Assembly: GCF_001866655.1 (NCBI RefSeq)
Contig: NZ_MLYR01000005.1
Span: forward strand, 1 to 64,000
Direction: 5' to 3'
Source: Bacillus sp. MUM 116
Lineage (GTDB): Bacteria; Bacillota; Bacilli; Bacillales; Cytobacillaceae
Length of the DNA stretch: 64,000 nucleotides
The position numbers and the translations under genes are program-made. Positions 8,552-18,505 of this stretch are shown here, in pieces. The notes beneath the pieces were generated by a model that was not told the DNA's origin, did no database searches, and was given only the letters and a program-made list of their open reading frames with translations. Position 1 is the stretch's first letter. Each line of letters begins with the position of its first letter.

Positions 8552-9159
8552 GAGAAGTCATAATTGCTACTAAAAACCCAGGAAAAGCGAGGGAGTTTGA
8601 GAGTATTTTTGGAAAAAGGGGAATCGAAGTAAAAACACTATTAGATTTTCCTGAAATCCCCGATGTAGAAGAAACGGGGGTTACCTTCGAAGAAAATGCC
8701 ACCTTAAAGGCAGAAGCCGTTTCCAAAGCGCTGAATAAAATGGTCATCGGTGATGATTCTGGTTTAATTATCGATATGCTTGATGGCAGACCGGGAATCT
8801 ATTCCGCCCGATATGCAGGAGAACATAAAAATGATCAGGACAATATTGATAAAGTTCTTTCCGAGTTAGAAGGTGTCCCTGAGGAAGAGCGGACAGCAAG
8901 ATTTTATTGTGCTTTGGCGGTAGCCGTGCCGAACCAAGCGACAATAACGGTTTATGGCACATGTGAAGGCCGGATTTTAACGGAGAAAAGAGGGACCCAC
9001 GGCTTTGGCTACGATCCGATTTTTTATGTACCGGATTTGGGACTTGCCATGGCCGAGCTGCCTTCAGAGGAAAAAAATAAGATCAGCCACCGCGCTAACG
9101 CATTAAAGAGGTTAGATTCTGTATTAGATTCAATTTTAAGAAGAGCAGATCAATCGTGA
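8548..9159 (+). CDS. rdgB: XTP/dITP diphosphatase (RdgB/HAM1 family)
   Basis: Hydrolyses non-canonical purine triphosphates (XTP, dITP, ITP) to monophosphates and so keeps them out of DNA and RNA. Family motifs are [13 protein letters not shown] at the N-terminus, GDDSGLIID near residue 68, the HGFGYDPIF segment near residue 150 and ISHRANAL near residue 177. Length is 203 residues, as expected. The ATG is inside the rph stop (ATGA), and the end overlaps ysnB (GTGA). It corresponds to ysnA in B. subtilis. Confidence 0.94.
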   Translation: MREVIIATKNPGKAREFESIFGKRGIEVKTLLDFPEIPDVEETGVTFEENATLKAEAVSKALNKMVIGDDSGLIIDMLDGRPGIYSARYAGEHKNDQDNIDKVLSELEGVPEEERTARFYCALAVAVPNQATITVYGTCEGRILTEKRGTHGFGYDPIFYVPDLGLAMAELPSEEKNKISHRANALKRLDSVLDSILRRADQS

Positions 9160-9674
9160 GTAAAATTTTGATTGTCAGCGATAGCCACGGAATGACGAAG
9201 GATCTCGCAATCATTCGCGACAGACATAGAGAAAAAGTCGATTTAATGATTCATTGCGGGGATTCGCAGTTGATGCCGGACGACCAAGCGATTTCTGGGT
9301 TTGTTACTGTGCTTGGGAATTGTGATTTCGGCGGTTATCCACAAGAAGTGATTGAAGAGGTAAATGGCCGTAAGATTTTCGTGACCCATGGCCATAAATA
9401 TTCGGTTAAATCATCCTTGATGAATTTAAAGTATAAGGCGCAAGAGGTAAATGCCGATATTGTTTGTTTTGGGCATTCACATGTATTAGGAGCAGAAGTT
9501 GTTGGGGGAATGCTGTTTATAAACCCAGGCAGCCTTCGTCTCCCGCGTGAGCGCTTTGAAAAAACATATGTCATTCTTGAATTGCTGGATGAAAAAATAA
9601 AGATGTCCGTTTTTGAATTAAACGGCCGGGAACTAAAGGATTTAGCCTTTGAATTTTTCATACCAAAGAGATGA
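9156..9674 (+). CDS. ysnB: YfcE/YsnB-type metallophosphoesterase
   Basis: Calcineurin-like phosphoesterase of the MJ0936/YfcE group, which hydrolyses phosphodiesters with bound divalent metals. All metal-binding motifs are present: IVSDSHG (about residues 6-12), HCGDSQ, GNCD, THGHKYS and CFGHSH. The last gene of the rph-rdgB-ysnB unit starts with GTG inside the rdgB stop codon. It has 172 residues. The physiological substrate is not known. A strong terminator follows. Confidence 0.9.
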   Translation: MSKILIVSDSHGMTKDLAIIRDRHREKVDLMIHCGDSQLMPDDQAISGFVTVLGNCDFGGYPQEVIEEVNGRKIFVTHGHKYSVKSSLMNLKYKAQEVNADIVCFGHSHVLGAEVVGGMLFINPGSLRLPRERFEKTYVILELLDEKIKMSVFELNGRELKDLAFEFFIPKR

Positions 9675-9675
9675 A

Positions 9676-9706
9676 AGGGGAGTTTGATCTCCCCGTTTCT
9701 TGTTTT
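9676..9706 (+). terminator. Terminator of rph-rdgB-ysnB
   Basis: GGGGAG and CTCCCC with a 6-base loop, then a T-rich tail. Confidence 0.8.
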
Positions 9707-9726
9707 TTAAAATAGCAAATATGTTA

Positions 9727-9755
9727 TTGACATTTATATTTTAGGGCTATATAAT
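9727..9755 (+). promoter_or_regulatory. Consensus SigA promoter of tRNA-Arg
   Basis: TTGACA, exactly 17 bases, TATAAT: a perfect consensus promoter, with the -10 box 26 bases before the tRNA. Confidence 0.85.
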
Positions 9756-9781
9756 AAATCTTGTCTTTGATAATTGACTAT

Positions 9782-9858
9782 GTCCCAGTAGCTCAGCCGG
9801 ATAGAGCATACGCCTTCTAAGCGTACGGTCGGGAGTTCGAATCTCTCCTGGGACGCCA
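9782..9858 (+). tRNA. tRNA-Arg (anticodon UCU)
   Basis: A 77-base cloverleaf with encoded CCA. The acceptor arms are GTCCCAG and CTGGGAC with G discriminator. The D arm is GCTC/GAGC, and the anticodon stem TACGC/GCGTA encloses CTTCTAA with anticodon TCT. The T arm contains TTCGAAT. It reads AGA and AGG. It has its own perfect promoter and terminator. Confidence 0.97.
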
Positions 9859-9879
9859 TCTACATACCATATGAATCTT

Positions 9880-9912
9880 ACTCACCTGGACGAAGGTGAG
9901 TTTTTTTGTTTT
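9880..9912 (+). terminator. Terminator of tRNA-Arg
   Basis: ACTCACCT and AGGTGAGT form an 8-base-pair stem, followed by a run of T. Confidence 0.85.
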
Positions 9913-9965
9913 TTATCTAATTCATGCTAAACTTGTTTTCAACAACAAATAAGGGCGGAGTATTT

Positions 9966-10997
9966 ATGAAAAAACGGGAACGAGTTAAAAGAAAAGAAAA
10001 TGTAATCTTCTTTCCCGGGCTTGAACAGCGATTAACGGAAAAGGGCATAGAAAGCCTGCAAATGAAAAAATATGAAGAAGCGATCAGCTTTTTAGAAGAT
10101 GCCAAGGAACTTGATTCGGAGAATGGCGACGTATTAATGGGATTAGTTTTAGCATATTTTGAATCAGGTGGCTTTCGAAAAGCAAAAAAACTTGCAAACG
10201 AACTATTATTAAAGGGCATTGGCGATTATTTTCAAATGGTTGACCTATATTTGACCATTCTCATCCAGCTGCACGAATATCAAGAAATTGTTTCAACGAT
10301 TGAAGTCTTAATGGATGAAAAAGAAATACCACCAGAAAAACATGATCATTTTCTCACCATCCTGCAATTTAGCAGAAGGATGGCCGAACAAAAACAAGCA
10401 GATAAAGAAGAAGCCCATCAGGAAAAAAATAGTCCAATTCATAAAAGCCTGGATCTTTTTTCATTACATAACACAACCGAGCAAATGCTGCTTCTATCAA
10501 AACTGGCAGAGAAGAACATTCGACCATATATACAAGAAATCCAAGATTATTTAATCTCCGAAGCGGGGCAGCCTTTCTTTAAAACCACTCTATTAACTCT
10601 TTTAAAAGAGCAGGAATATGAAAAAGAAATCGAAATTCAAAAGTTTCATCAAATAATAAAAGTTATTCCAACGAACTTGCCGGAAGTCCATACGCAACCG
10701 AAAATGCAAAAAATTATCAAACATTTAGAAGAAAATTTAGAAAATAGCAATCCAGTTTTATTAGCAGAAATAATTGGAATGGTAGAACGGATCTTTTTTA
10801 TCGGCTATCCTTTTGAACTGGAGCCGGAAAACCCTAGTGCTTGGGCGGCAGCCTTTCATTATCTGGCCGAGGAATATATGGGAAATGGACCTGAATTATT
10901 TGATAGTGCGGAAGAATATCGTGTTTCCAGCAAGGAAATCAATCTAGCAATCGTAAAAATACGGGAAATAGAAGAAAATTCTTACCCCAATTTTTAG
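9966..10997 (+). CDS. ysoA: TPR-repeat protein (YsoA-like)
   Basis: Cytoplasmic protein of 343 residues, mostly helical and charged, with tetratricopeptide-like repeats in the first third (for example GIESLQMKKYEEAISFLEDAKELDSENGD, about residues 25-53, then a second repeat). No enzyme motif is visible. Position just before tig matches ysoA of B. subtilis, whose function is unknown. The ATG at 9966 follows GGGCGGAG; an in-frame ATG at 9924 lacks a ribosome site. It is probably a scaffold or protein-protein interaction factor, but this is inferred only from the repeats. Confidence 0.8.
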   Translation: MKKRERVKRKENVIFFPGLEQRLTEKGIESLQMKKYEEAISFLEDAKELDSENGDVLMGLVLAYFESGGFRKAKKLANELLLKGIGDYFQMVDLYLTILIQLHEYQEIVSTIEVLMDEKEIPPEKHDHFLTILQFSRRMAEQKQADKEEAHQEKNSPIHKSLDLFSLHNTTEQMLLLSKLAEKNIRPYIQEIQDYLISEAGQPFFKTTLLTLLKEQEYEKEIEIQKFHQIIKVIPTNLPEVHTQPKMQKIIKHLEENLENSNPVLLAEIIGMVERIFFIGYPFELEPENPSAWAAAFHYLAEEYMGNGPELFDSAEEYRVSSKEINLAIVKIREIEENSYPNF

Positions 10998-11006
10998 GCT
11001 GTGCAG

Positions 11007-11034
11007 TTGAAAGAAAATAATCCTATGATATAAT
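11007..11034 (+). promoter_or_regulatory. SigA promoter of tig
   Basis: TTGAAA, 16 bases, TATAAT, with a leader of about 120 bases before tig. Confidence 0.65.
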
Positions 11035-11162
11035 GTAGGGGTCGCATTCTGTTAAAATTGATATTTTACATCAATAAGTGGATAATGACTTGATAGAACA
11101 AGACATATTCATACAATTCGTCAAGAATGAAATGAGAATAGATGTTGGAGGGAAAAAACGGT

Positions 11163-12440
11163 ATGACAGCTAAGTGGGAAAAATTAGAAGGTAACCGCGG
11201 TGTCCTTACAGTTGAAGTAAGTGCCGAAGAAGTAAGCAAAGGATTAGACGCAGCTTTCCAAAAAGTGGTTAAACAAGTAAATGTTCCAGGATTCCGTAAA
11301 GGGAAAATGCCTCGTGGAATGTTTGAAAAGCGTTTTGGTGTTGAATCATTATATCAAGATGCATTAGATATTATTCTTCCTGATGCATATGGAAATGCAA
11401 TCGATGAAACAGGTATTGAGCCGGTTGATCGTCCTGAAATCGATATCGAGCAAATGGAAAAAGGCAAAGAGCTTATCTTCAAAGCAACTGTTACAGTTAA
11501 GCCTGAAGTAAAATTAGGCGAGTACAAAGGCTTAGAAGTAGAAGAGCTTGATGCAAATGTTACAGATGAAGACGTTCAAAAAGAATTAGAAACACTTCAA
11601 AACCGTCAAGCAGAACTTGTTGTAAAAGAAGAGGGTGCTGCTGTGAACGGTGATACAGTTGTGATCGATTTCGAAGGTTTCGTTGATGGCGAAGCATTTG
11701 AAGGCGGAAAAGCTGAAAACTTCTCACTTGAGTTAGGTTCAAGTTCATTCATTCCTGGCTTTGAAGATCAGCTTGTAGGTGTTAAAGCAGGCGAATCAAA
11801 AGACGTTGAAGTAACGTTCCCAGAAGAATACCATGCAGCAGAGCTTGCGGATAAGCCAGCGGTATTCAAAGTAACAATTCACGAAATTAAAGGAAAAGAA
11901 CTTCCTGCATTAGATGACGAGTTTGCAAAAGATGTGGATGATGAAGTTGAAACATTCGATGCATTAAAAGAAAAAATCCAAAACCGTTTAGCTGACAGCA
12001 AAAAGCACGAAGCAGAACATCACCTTCGTGATACTGTAGTTGAAAAAGCAGCTGAAAATGCTGAAGTGGAAATTCCAGCAGTTATGGTTGATAACGAAGT
12101 AAACCGTATGTTTCAAGAATTTGAACAACGTCTGCAAATGCAAGGGATGAACCTTGAACTTTACTTCCAATTCTCAGGTCAAGATGAAAATGCTTTACGC
12201 GCCCAAATGAAGGGTGATGCTGAAAAACGTGTTCGTATCAACTTAACACTTGAAGCAATTGCGAAGGCAGAAAATCTTGAAGCAACTGATGAAGATGTAA
12301 ATGCTGAGCTTGAAAAAATGGCTGGTATGTACAACATGACAGCTGACAGCATCAAAGCTGCACTAGGCGGCGTTGAAGGTATTAAAGCAGATCTTCAACT
12401 TCAAAAAGCTGTAGATTTCCTTGTTGCTAACAAAAAATAA
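11163..12440 (+). CDS. tig: Trigger factor, ribosome-associated chaperone and peptidyl-prolyl isomerase
   Basis: Binds the ribosome exit tunnel and protects nascent chains. The N-terminal ribosome-binding domain carries the signature GFRKGKMPR (about residues 43-51). The FKBP-type isomerase domain spans about residues 150-245 ([19 protein letters not shown]), and the C-terminal helical chaperone arms follow. Length is 425 residues, against 424 in B. subtilis. The ATG at 11163 follows TTGGAGGG at good spacing; an in-frame ATG at 11142 precedes that ribosome site and is rejected. Monocistronic, with a promoter at 11007 and a strong terminator. Confidence 0.96.
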   Translation: MTAKWEKLEGNRGVLTVEVSAEEVSKGLDAAFQKVVKQVNVPGFRKGKMPRGMFEKRFGVESLYQDALDIILPDAYGNAIDETGIEPVDRPEIDIEQMEKGKELIFKATVTVKPEVKLGEYKGLEVEELDANVTDEDVQKELETLQNRQAELVVKEEGAAVNGDTVVIDFEGFVDGEAFEGGKAENFSLELGSSSFIPGFEDQLVGVKAGESKDVEVTFPEEYHAAELADKPAVFKVTIHEIKGKELPALDDEFAKDVDDEVETFDALKEKIQNRLADSKKHEAEHHLRDTVVEKAAENAEVEIPAVMVDNEVNRMFQEFEQRLQMQGMNLELYFQFSGQDENALRAQMKGDAEKRVRINLTLEAIAKAENLEATDEDVNAELEKMAGMYNMTADSIKAALGGVEGIKADLQLQKAVDFLVANKK

Positions 12441-12451
12441 AAAATGTTAAT

Positions 12452-12484
12452 GCAAGGCACGATTCCATCGTGCCTTGTTTTATA
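12452..12484 (+). terminator. Terminator of tig
   Basis: CAAGGCACGA and TCGTGCCTTG form a perfect 10-base-pair stem with a 5-base loop, then TTTTAT. Confidence 0.88.
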
Positions 12485-12679
12485 CAATTTTTAAATTACA
12501 TATTATAATAAGGTGAGGGAAACCTTTTTATTAATCCCCCATAAGAGCATGAAAACATTTTTACAGATGGGCAGGAAAAACGGAATTACATAGCGAATTA
12601 AATTAATCCAAACGGTTGTAAGGTTGATTCTTTAAAATTATGGTTATGCTTAATGGGTACATAAGTTTCTGTTTAAAGA

Positions 12680-12810
12680 GCGAATCCCAATAAATTTAAC
12701 TGTAGAAAACATAAAGCTTTTTATTTCTAGTCCATCGGCTTCATGTGATACAATGCAATACATACCACTAAAAATAGAAGAAAAAAGATTCGGATTTATT
12801 TGGGATTCGC
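12680..12810. repeat. Long-range inverted repeat upstream of clpX
   Basis: GCGAATCCCAATAAAT at 12680-12695 is repeated in inverse orientation as ATTTATTTGGGATTCGC at 12794-12810, differing by one inserted A. The 98-base interior holds the clpX extended -10 box. The arms may be operator half-sites or the ends of a small degenerate element. Confidence 0.5.
12746..12754 (+). promoter_or_regulatory. Extended -10 promoter of clpX
   Basis: TGATACAAT fits TG-N-TATAAT with one mismatch, about 100 bases before clpX. Confidence 0.4.
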
Positions 12811-12853
12811 AAGCAAAAAAATGTGTGACAACAAGTATCAAGGGGTGAAAAGA

Positions 12854-14110
12854 TTGTTTAAATTTAATGATGAAAAAGGACAATTAAAGTGTTCCTTCTG
12901 CGGTAAAACGCAGGATCAAGTTCGTAAGCTGGTTGCGGGTCCGGGAGTTTATATTTGTGATGAGTGTATTGAACTTTGCACAGAGATTGTAGAGGAAGAG
13001 CTTGGAACAGAAGAAGAGGTAGAATTCAAGGATGTTCCAAAACCAAAAGAGATTTGTGAAATTCTTGATGAATATGTCATCGGCCAGGATCAGGCTAAGA
13101 AATCACTATCGGTAGCTGTTTATAACCACTATAAGCGGATTAATTCCAATAGTAAAATCGATGATGTTGAGCTTTCAAAAAGTAATATTTGTATGATTGG
13201 ACCAACTGGAAGCGGGAAAACGCTTCTGGCACAAACATTGGCACGCATTCTCAACGTTCCTTTTGCCATTGCCGATGCGACTTCTTTAACAGAGGCTGGG
13301 TATGTTGGTGAAGATGTTGAAAATATTTTGCTTAAATTAATCCAAGCCGCTGATTATGATGTGGAAAAAGCAGAAAAAGGCATTATTTATATCGACGAAA
13401 TTGATAAAATTGCCCGTAAATCGGAAAACCCATCGATTACAAGAGATGTATCCGGTGAAGGTGTTCAGCAGGCATTATTAAAAATTCTTGAAGGTACGGT
13501 TGCAAGTGTTCCACCACAAGGCGGCAGAAAACATCCGCACCAAGAATTTATCCAAATTGATACAACGAATATTCTATTTATTTGCGGTGGTGCATTTGAC
13601 GGTATCGAACCAATTATTAAACGCCGTTTAGGGCAAAAAGTAATTGGCTTCGGTTCAGAAGTAAAGACCCAAGAAATTGGACAAAAAGAGCTTTTATCAA
13701 AAGTATTGCCTGAGGACTTGCTTCGCTTTGGCTTAATTCCTGAATTTATCGGACGTCTGCCTGTAATTGCAAGCCTTGAGCAATTAGACGAAAATGCTTT
13801 AATTGAAATCTTGACTAAGCCGAAGAATGCTTTAGTTAAGCAATATCAAAAAATGCTTGAAATTGACGATGTTGCTTTAGAATTTGAAGAAGGTGCTCTA
13901 GTGGAAATTGCGAAAAAAGCGATTGAACGAAAAACAGGAGCCCGCGGCTTACGTTCCATCATTGAAGGGATCATGCTTGATGTGATGTTTGATCTTCCTT
14001 CAAGGGATGATATTAGCAAGTGTATCATTACAAAAGAAACGGTTTTAAACAACAGCGAACCGAAACTCATTCTTGAGGATGGAACGGTAGCGAACGAAAA
14101 ATCAGCATAA
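12854..14110 (+). CDS. clpX: ATP-dependent Clp protease, unfoldase subunit ClpX
   Basis: AAA+ unfoldase that feeds substrates into ClpP. The N-terminal zinc domain has two CxxC pairs (C13/C16 and C35/C38). The AAA+ module has Walker A GPTGSGKT (about residues 116-123), the GYVGED pore loop, Walker B IIYIDEID, and the IGF loop (VIGFGSE) that docks on ClpP. The 418-residue protein starts at TTG 12854, because AGGGGTG lies just before it and [10 protein letters not shown] matches the known ClpX N-terminus; an upstream in-frame ATG at 12800 would add 18 unrelated residues. Confidence 0.96.
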   Translation: MFKFNDEKGQLKCSFCGKTQDQVRKLVAGPGVYICDECIELCTEIVEEELGTEEEVEFKDVPKPKEICEILDEYVIGQDQAKKSLSVAVYNHYKRINSNSKIDDVELSKSNICMIGPTGSGKTLLAQTLARILNVPFAIADATSLTEAGYVGEDVENILLKLIQAADYDVEKAEKGIIYIDEIDKIARKSENPSITRDVSGEGVQQALLKILEGTVASVPPQGGRKHPHQEFIQIDTTNILFICGGAFDGIEPIIKRRLGQKVIGFGSEVKTQEIGQKELLSKVLPEDLLRFGLIPEFIGRLPVIASLEQLDENALIEILTKPKNALVKQYQKMLEIDDVALEFEEGALVEIAKKAIERKTGARGLRSIIEGIMLDVMFDLPSRDDISKCIITKETVLNNSEPKLILEDGTVANEKSA

Positions 14111-14120
14111 TTAGAAAAAC

Positions 14121-14152
14121 AAAGGACCTGGCGTATGTCAGGTTCTTTTTTT
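14121..14152 (+). terminator. Terminator of clpX
   Basis: AAAGGACCTG and CAGGTTCTTT form a 10-base-pair stem with one G-T pair and an 8-base loop, ending in a T run. Confidence 0.8.
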
Positions 14153-14175
14153 CTTCCCAAACCTAACAAAATGTG

Positions 14176-14205
14176 GTTTATTCCGCTCATTCGCAGGAAA
14201 TACTG
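14176..14205 (+). promoter_or_regulatory. SigF promoter of lonB
   Basis: GTTTA, 15 bases, GGAAATACTG. Every position fits the forespore SigF consensus GYWTA-N15-GGNRANAHTR. B. subtilis lonB is forespore-expressed, so motif and biology agree. Confidence 0.75.
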
Positions 14206-14243
14206 AAGGTATCTATCAGAATTAATCTGCAGGAGGGGATCAT

Positions 14244-15911
14244 ATGAGTTGGACGGGGATTGCCTTATTTATACAGCTCTTTTTTGGAATCATTATTGGA
14301 CTATATTTTTGGAATTTGCTTAGAAATCAGCGAACACAAAAAGTTTCCATCGATAGAGAATCACGAAAGGAAATGGAACAGCTTCGGAAAATGAGGTCCA
14401 TTTCGCTAACGGAACCATTATCGGAAAAAGTACGTCCCACGAGCTTTAAAGATATCGTTGGTCAGGAGGATGGAATTAAATCTTTAAAAGCGGCATTATG
14501 CGGCCCAAATCCACAGCATGTCATCATTTATGGACCGCCGGGTGTAGGGAAAACAGCTGCTGCCCGTTTAGTGCTGGAGGAAGCGAAGAAAAATAATAAA
14601 TCACCATTTAAGCCATCATCCGTCTTTATTGAACTTGATGCGACAACCGCCCGTTTTGACGAGCGGGGAATCGCCGACCCGTTAATTGGTTCTGTTCACG
14701 ATCCGATTTATCAGGGGGCGGGGGCGATGGGACAGGCTGGAATTCCACAGCCAAAGCAAGGGGCTGTAACCAATGCCCATGGCGGTGTATTGTTTATTGA
14801 TGAAATTGGTGAATTACATCCAATCCAAATGAATAAATTGTTAAAGGTGCTGGAGGATCGCAAGGTTTTCCTTGAAAGTGCTTATTACCATGAGGAAAAT
14901 ACACAAATTCCGACTCATATTCATGATATTTTTAAAAATGGGCTCCCTGCCGATTTCCGCTTGATTGGAGCAACAACGCGGACACCGAATGAAATTCCGC
15001 CAGCAATTCGTTCGCGCTGTATGGAAGTGTTCTTCCGTGAATTAAGTCAAGAGGAAATCAGTTTAGTGTCAAGAAAAGCAGCGGACAAAGTGAAACTTTC
15101 GATCAGTGATACGGGTGTGGAGACTCTTTCCAATTATGCTAGAAATGGGCGTGAAGCCGTTAATTTAGTTCAAATTGCTGCAGGACTTGCAATACAAGAG
15201 GATCGCGAATTTCTCAAGGATGAGGATATTGAATGGGTAATTCATTCTAGCCAAATGTCACCGCGGATGGAAAGAAAAATTAATGATGATTCCCATGTTG
15301 GTCTTGTAAATGGACTCGCTGTTTACGGACCTAATTCAGGTGCACTGCTGGAAATTGAAGTTACCGTGATTCCGGCAAAAGAAAAGGGTTCGATTAATAT
15401 TACCGGAATTGTCGAAGAAGAAAGTATTGGCGGTCAAGGGAAATCGATTCGCCGTAAAAGTATGGCCCGCGGCTCGATTGAAAATGTGATTACCGTATTA
15501 CGCTCAATGGGTGTTCCGGCAGATGACTACGACATTCATGTGAATTTCCCAGGCGGGGTTCCGATCGACGGTCCATCAGCGGGAATTGCGATGGCGACCG
15601 GGATTTATTCGGCGATTTATAAAATTCCAATTGACAACAAAGTTGCGATGACCGGGGAAATCAGCATTCACGGGAACGTCAAGCCAATTGGCGGTGTATA
15701 TCCGAAGGTAAAGGCGGCGAAAAAGGCCGGAGCCGAAACCGTCATTATACCGGAAGAAAATATGCAATCGATTTTAAATGAAATTGATGGAATTAATATT
15801 GTGCCGGTTACACATTTACATGAAGTATTTGAGATTGCCTTAGTAAATGGGATTGCCCGAAACAAAGTCATTCCGGCTTCAATAGAACTCTCTAAGAAAG
15901 AATCTATTTGA
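14244..15911 (+). CDS. lonB: Forespore-specific membrane Lon protease LonB
   Basis: ATP-dependent serine protease of the Lon family, made in the forespore. One N-terminal transmembrane segment (about residues 4-26) anchors it. The AAA+ domain has Walker [11 protein letters not shown] (near residue 95) and Walker B GVLFIDEIGEL. The C-terminal Lon catalytic domain holds the Ser in DGPSAGIAMATG and the Lys of the dyad in KPIGGVYPKVKAAKKAG. Length is 555 residues (B. subtilis 552). It lacks the large N-terminal substrate domain of LonA. The ATG follows AGGAGGGG, behind a SigF-type promoter. Confidence 0.95.
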   Translation: MSWTGIALFIQLFFGIIIGLYFWNLLRNQRTQKVSIDRESRKEMEQLRKMRSISLTEPLSEKVRPTSFKDIVGQEDGIKSLKAALCGPNPQHVIIYGPPGVGKTAAARLVLEEAKKNNKSPFKPSSVFIELDATTARFDERGIADPLIGSVHDPIYQGAGAMGQAGIPQPKQGAVTNAHGGVLFIDEIGELHPIQMNKLLKVLEDRKVFLESAYYHEENTQIPTHIHDIFKNGLPADFRLIGATTRTPNEIPPAIRSRCMEVFFRELSQEEISLVSRKAADKVKLSISDTGVETLSNYARNGREAVNLVQIAAGLAIQEDREFLKDEDIEWVIHSSQMSPRMERKINDDSHVGLVNGLAVYGPNSGALLEIEVTVIPAKEKGSINITGIVEEESIGGQGKSIRRKSMARGSIENVITVLRSMGVPADDYDIHVNFPGGVPIDGPSAGIAMATGIYSAIYKIPIDNKVAMTGEISIHGNVKPIGGVYPKVKAAKKAGAETVIIPEENMQSILNEIDGINIVPVTHLHEVFEIALVNGIARNKVIPASIELSKKESI

Positions 15912-15917
15912 AAAATG

Positions 15918-15958
15918 AACTTCGGTTTGTGAAGAAAAAACAAACCGGAGTTTTTTAT
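15918..15958 (+). terminator. Terminator of lonB
   Basis: AACTTCGGTTTG and CAAACCGGAGTT form a 12-base-pair stem with one G-T pair, followed by TTTTTT. Confidence 0.88.
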
Positions 15959-16020
15959 TGGTAAGGAAGAAAATGAAGTGTTTGGGGAAAATAGAACTAA
16001 TCTAATCCGCATTTTTTAGT

Positions 16021-16084
16021 GTCTAGTTCCAGCGCCTAGCCCCGACAGCTGCTTGCGGGCCTGACCAAGGCGCTTCCGCTTTTC
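16021..16084. repeat. CTAG-TCCAGCGCC inverted-repeat element, copy 1
   Basis: A 64-base, locally GC-rich element starting GTCTAGTTCCAGCGCC and ending GGCGCTTCCGCTTTTC, with AGCCCCGACAGC inside. The same ends recur at 19086-19235 (opposite orientation) and 63297-63444. It has no coding capacity. Such elements are common between Bacillus genes. Confidence 0.75.
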
Positions 16085-16092
16085 TTAATAAA

Positions 16093-16121
16093 TAGACACA
16101 TTTTTGCAAATAAGATAGAAT
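16093..16121 (+). promoter_or_regulatory. SigA promoter of lonA
   Basis: TAGACA, 17 bases, TAGAAT: five of six matches in each box. It is immediately downstream of the repeat element. Confidence 0.6.
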
Positions 16122-16177
16122 TGTACAAAGATGAATTCAAATTCACTATATTGATTTTTATTTGGAGGTGCAGTGTT

Positions 16178-18505
16178 TTGGCGAAAAACAATGAAATAAT
16201 CGTCCCCCTCCTGCCGCTTCGGGGGCTGCTTGTCTATCCGACAATGGTCCTTCATTTAGATGTAGGGCGGGAAAGATCGGTTCAAGCCCTTGAAAAAGCG
16301 ATGGTAGATGACCACTTAATTTTTTTAACAACCCAAAAAGATGTGTCGATAGATGAACCTTTGGAAGAGGACATATATAAGCTGGGGACTTTGACAAAGG
16401 TGAAGCAAATGCTGAAGCTCCCAAATGGGACCATTCGCGTATTGGTGGAAGGTTTGAGCAGGGCTGAAATCATCACATTTCATGATGAAGATGATTATTA
16501 CTCTGTCAGCATTCAAACATACGATGATCAGGAAACAAAAGATGTAGAAGATCAAGCCTTAATGAGAACAATGCTTGATTATTTCGAGCAATACATAAAA
16601 TTGTCGAAGAAAATCTCTGCTGAAACCTTTGCATCGGTTACCGATATTGAAGAACCGGGAAGAATGGCAGATATTATCGCCTCTCATTTGCCAATTAAAT
16701 TGAAGGATAAGCAGACCATCCTTGAAACGATTGATGTAAAACAACGGATGAATCTTGTCATTGATATTATCCATAATGAAAAAGAAGTTTTAAATCTTGA
16801 AAAGAAAATTGGCCAGCGGGTAAAACGCTCGATGGAGAGAACGCAAAAAGAATATTATTTGCGTGAACAGATGAAGGCAATTCAAAAAGAATTAGGCGAT
16901 AAAGAAGGTAAAACCGGAGAGGTTGCTGAGCTTACCGAAAAAATTGAAAAAGCGGGAATGCCTGATCATGTAAAACAAACGGCATTAAAAGAATTGGACC
17001 GCTACGAAAAAGTTCCGTCCAGCTCTGCTGAAAGTGCTGTAATCCGCAATTATATTGATTGGCTAATTTCTCTTCCATGGTCAAAGAAGACGGATGATGA
17101 TATCAATATCAATCGGGCGGAAAGAATTTTAAATGAAGATCATTATGGCCTTGAAAAAGTAAAAGAACGGGTGTTAGAATATTTGGCCGTTCAAAAACTG
17201 ACCAATTCATTAAAAGGTCCAATTCTCTGTTTGGCTGGGCCTCCTGGAGTAGGGAAAACTAGTCTGGCAAAATCGATTGCGACTTCACTAAATCGTAATT
17301 TTGTTCGGATTTCGCTTGGCGGTGTCCGTGATGAATCGGAAATCCGCGGTCATAGAAGAACGTATGTCGGGGCGATGCCGGGAAGAATCATTCAAGGAAT
17401 GAAAAAGGCCGGTACAATTAATCCGGTATTTTTACTGGATGAGATTGATAAAATGTCAAGTGATTTCCGCGGTGACCCTTCTGCGGCGATGCTTGAAGTA
17501 CTGGATCCAGAGCAAAACCATAATTTTAGCGACCATTATATTGAAGAGCCTTATAATTTATCAAAAGTCATGTTTATTGCTACTGCCAATAATCTATCGA
17601 CGATTCCAGGGCCGCTGCTGGACAGGATGGAAATCATTACGATTGCTGGCTATACCGAAATTGAAAAGGTTCATATTACAAGAGACCATCTTCTGCCAAA
17701 ACAAATTAAAGAAAATGGGCTTTCCAAAGGAGTTCTCCAAGTTCGTGATGATGCGATTTTAAAAGTCGTCCGTTACTATACACGTGAAGCCGGGGTTCGG
17801 AGTCTCGAACGGCAAATGGCGACCCTTTGCCGGAAAACAGCAAAAATCGTTGTTTCAGGTGAGAAGAAACGCGTCGTTATTACGGAAAAAAATGTTGAGG
17901 AATTTTTGGGGAAACCAAGATTTCGCTATGGACAGGCGGAAGCTGAAGATCAAGTTGGTGTGGCAACCGGCTTAGCTTATACCACTGTCGGCGGGGATAC
18001 ACTTCAAATCGAAGTTTCCTTGGCACCTGGAAAAGGAAAGCTTGTTTTAACAGGTAAACTAGGTGATGTCATGAAGGAATCGGCGCAGGCAGCGTTCAGC
18101 TATATTCGTTCGAAAGCGAAGGAGCTTGGCATCGAGGAAAATTTCTATGAAAAATATGATATCCATATCCATGTTCCAGAAGGTGCTGTCCCGAAGGACG
18201 GGCCATCAGCAGGGATCACGATTGCGACGGCACTTGTTTCTGCCTTATCCGGCAGACCGATTCGCCGTGAAGTGGGGATGACCGGAGAAATTACGTTACG
18301 GGGACGAGTTTTACCAATTGGCGGATTAAAGGAGAAAACACTCAGCGCTCACAGAGCCGGTTTAACCAAGGTGATTCTTCCAAAAGACAATGAAAAAGAT
18401 ATTGATGATATTCCTGAAAGTATACGAAATGATATTGAGTTTGTGCTTGTCTCGCATGTGGATGAGGTATTGAAACACGCTCTTCTAGAAGGAGTTTTAA
18501 AATGA
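16178..18505 (+). CDS. lonA: ATP-dependent protease LonA
   Basis: Cytosolic Lon protease that degrades damaged and regulatory proteins. The N-terminal LON substrate domain covers about residues 8-200. The AAA+ domain has GPPGVGKTS (near residue 354) and [10 protein letters not shown]. The C-terminal protease domain has the catalytic Ser677 in DGPSAG and the Lys in [16 protein letters not shown]. The 775-residue product starts at TTG 16178, placed 7 bases after TTGGAGGTG; upstream in-frame codons have no ribosome site. The stop overlaps engB (ATGA), so the two are coupled. No CtsR operator is visible. Confidence 0.95.
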   Translation: MAKNNEIIVPLLPLRGLLVYPTMVLHLDVGRERSVQALEKAMVDDHLIFLTTQKDVSIDEPLEEDIYKLGTLTKVKQMLKLPNGTIRVLVEGLSRAEIITFHDEDDYYSVSIQTYDDQETKDVEDQALMRTMLDYFEQYIKLSKKISAETFASVTDIEEPGRMADIIASHLPIKLKDKQTILETIDVKQRMNLVIDIIHNEKEVLNLEKKIGQRVKRSMERTQKEYYLREQMKAIQKELGDKEGKTGEVAELTEKIEKAGMPDHVKQTALKELDRYEKVPSSSAESAVIRNYIDWLISLPWSKKTDDDININRAERILNEDHYGLEKVKERVLEYLAVQKLTNSLKGPILCLAGPPGVGKTSLAKSIATSLNRNFVRISLGGVRDESEIRGHRRTYVGAMPGRIIQGMKKAGTINPVFLLDEIDKMSSDFRGDPSAAMLEVLDPEQNHNFSDHYIEEPYNLSKVMFIATANNLSTIPGPLLDRMEIITIAGYTEIEKVHITRDHLLPKQIKENGLSKGVLQVRDDAILKVVRYYTREAGVRSLERQMATLCRKTAKIVVSGEKKRVVITEKNVEEFLGKPRFRYGQAEAEDQVGVATGLAYTTVGGDTLQIEVSLAPGKGKLVLTGKLGDVMKESAQAAFSYIRSKAKELGIEENFYEKYDIHIHVPEGAVPKDGPSAGITIATALVSALSGRPIRREVGMTGEITLRGRVLPIGGLKEKTLSAHRAGLTKVILPKDNEKDIDDIPESIRNDIEFVLVSHVDEVLKHALLEGVLK

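Larger units (their letters stand above)
12485..12853. other. tig-clpX intergenic region
   Basis: About 370 AT-rich bases without a gene. It holds a long-range inverted repeat (12680-12695 with 12794-12810) and an extended -10 promoter for clpX between the arms. Nothing else recognisable was found in 12485-12679. Confidence 0.6.

Noticed and set aside
12800..12853. Longer ClpX N-terminus from ATG 12800
   Set aside because: The added 18 residues match nothing in ClpX and the AGGGGTG ribosome site lies inside them.
13846..14190. 114-codon open frame opposite the end of clpX
   Set aside because: Shadow frame through the clpX coding end and its terminator, with no supporting signal.
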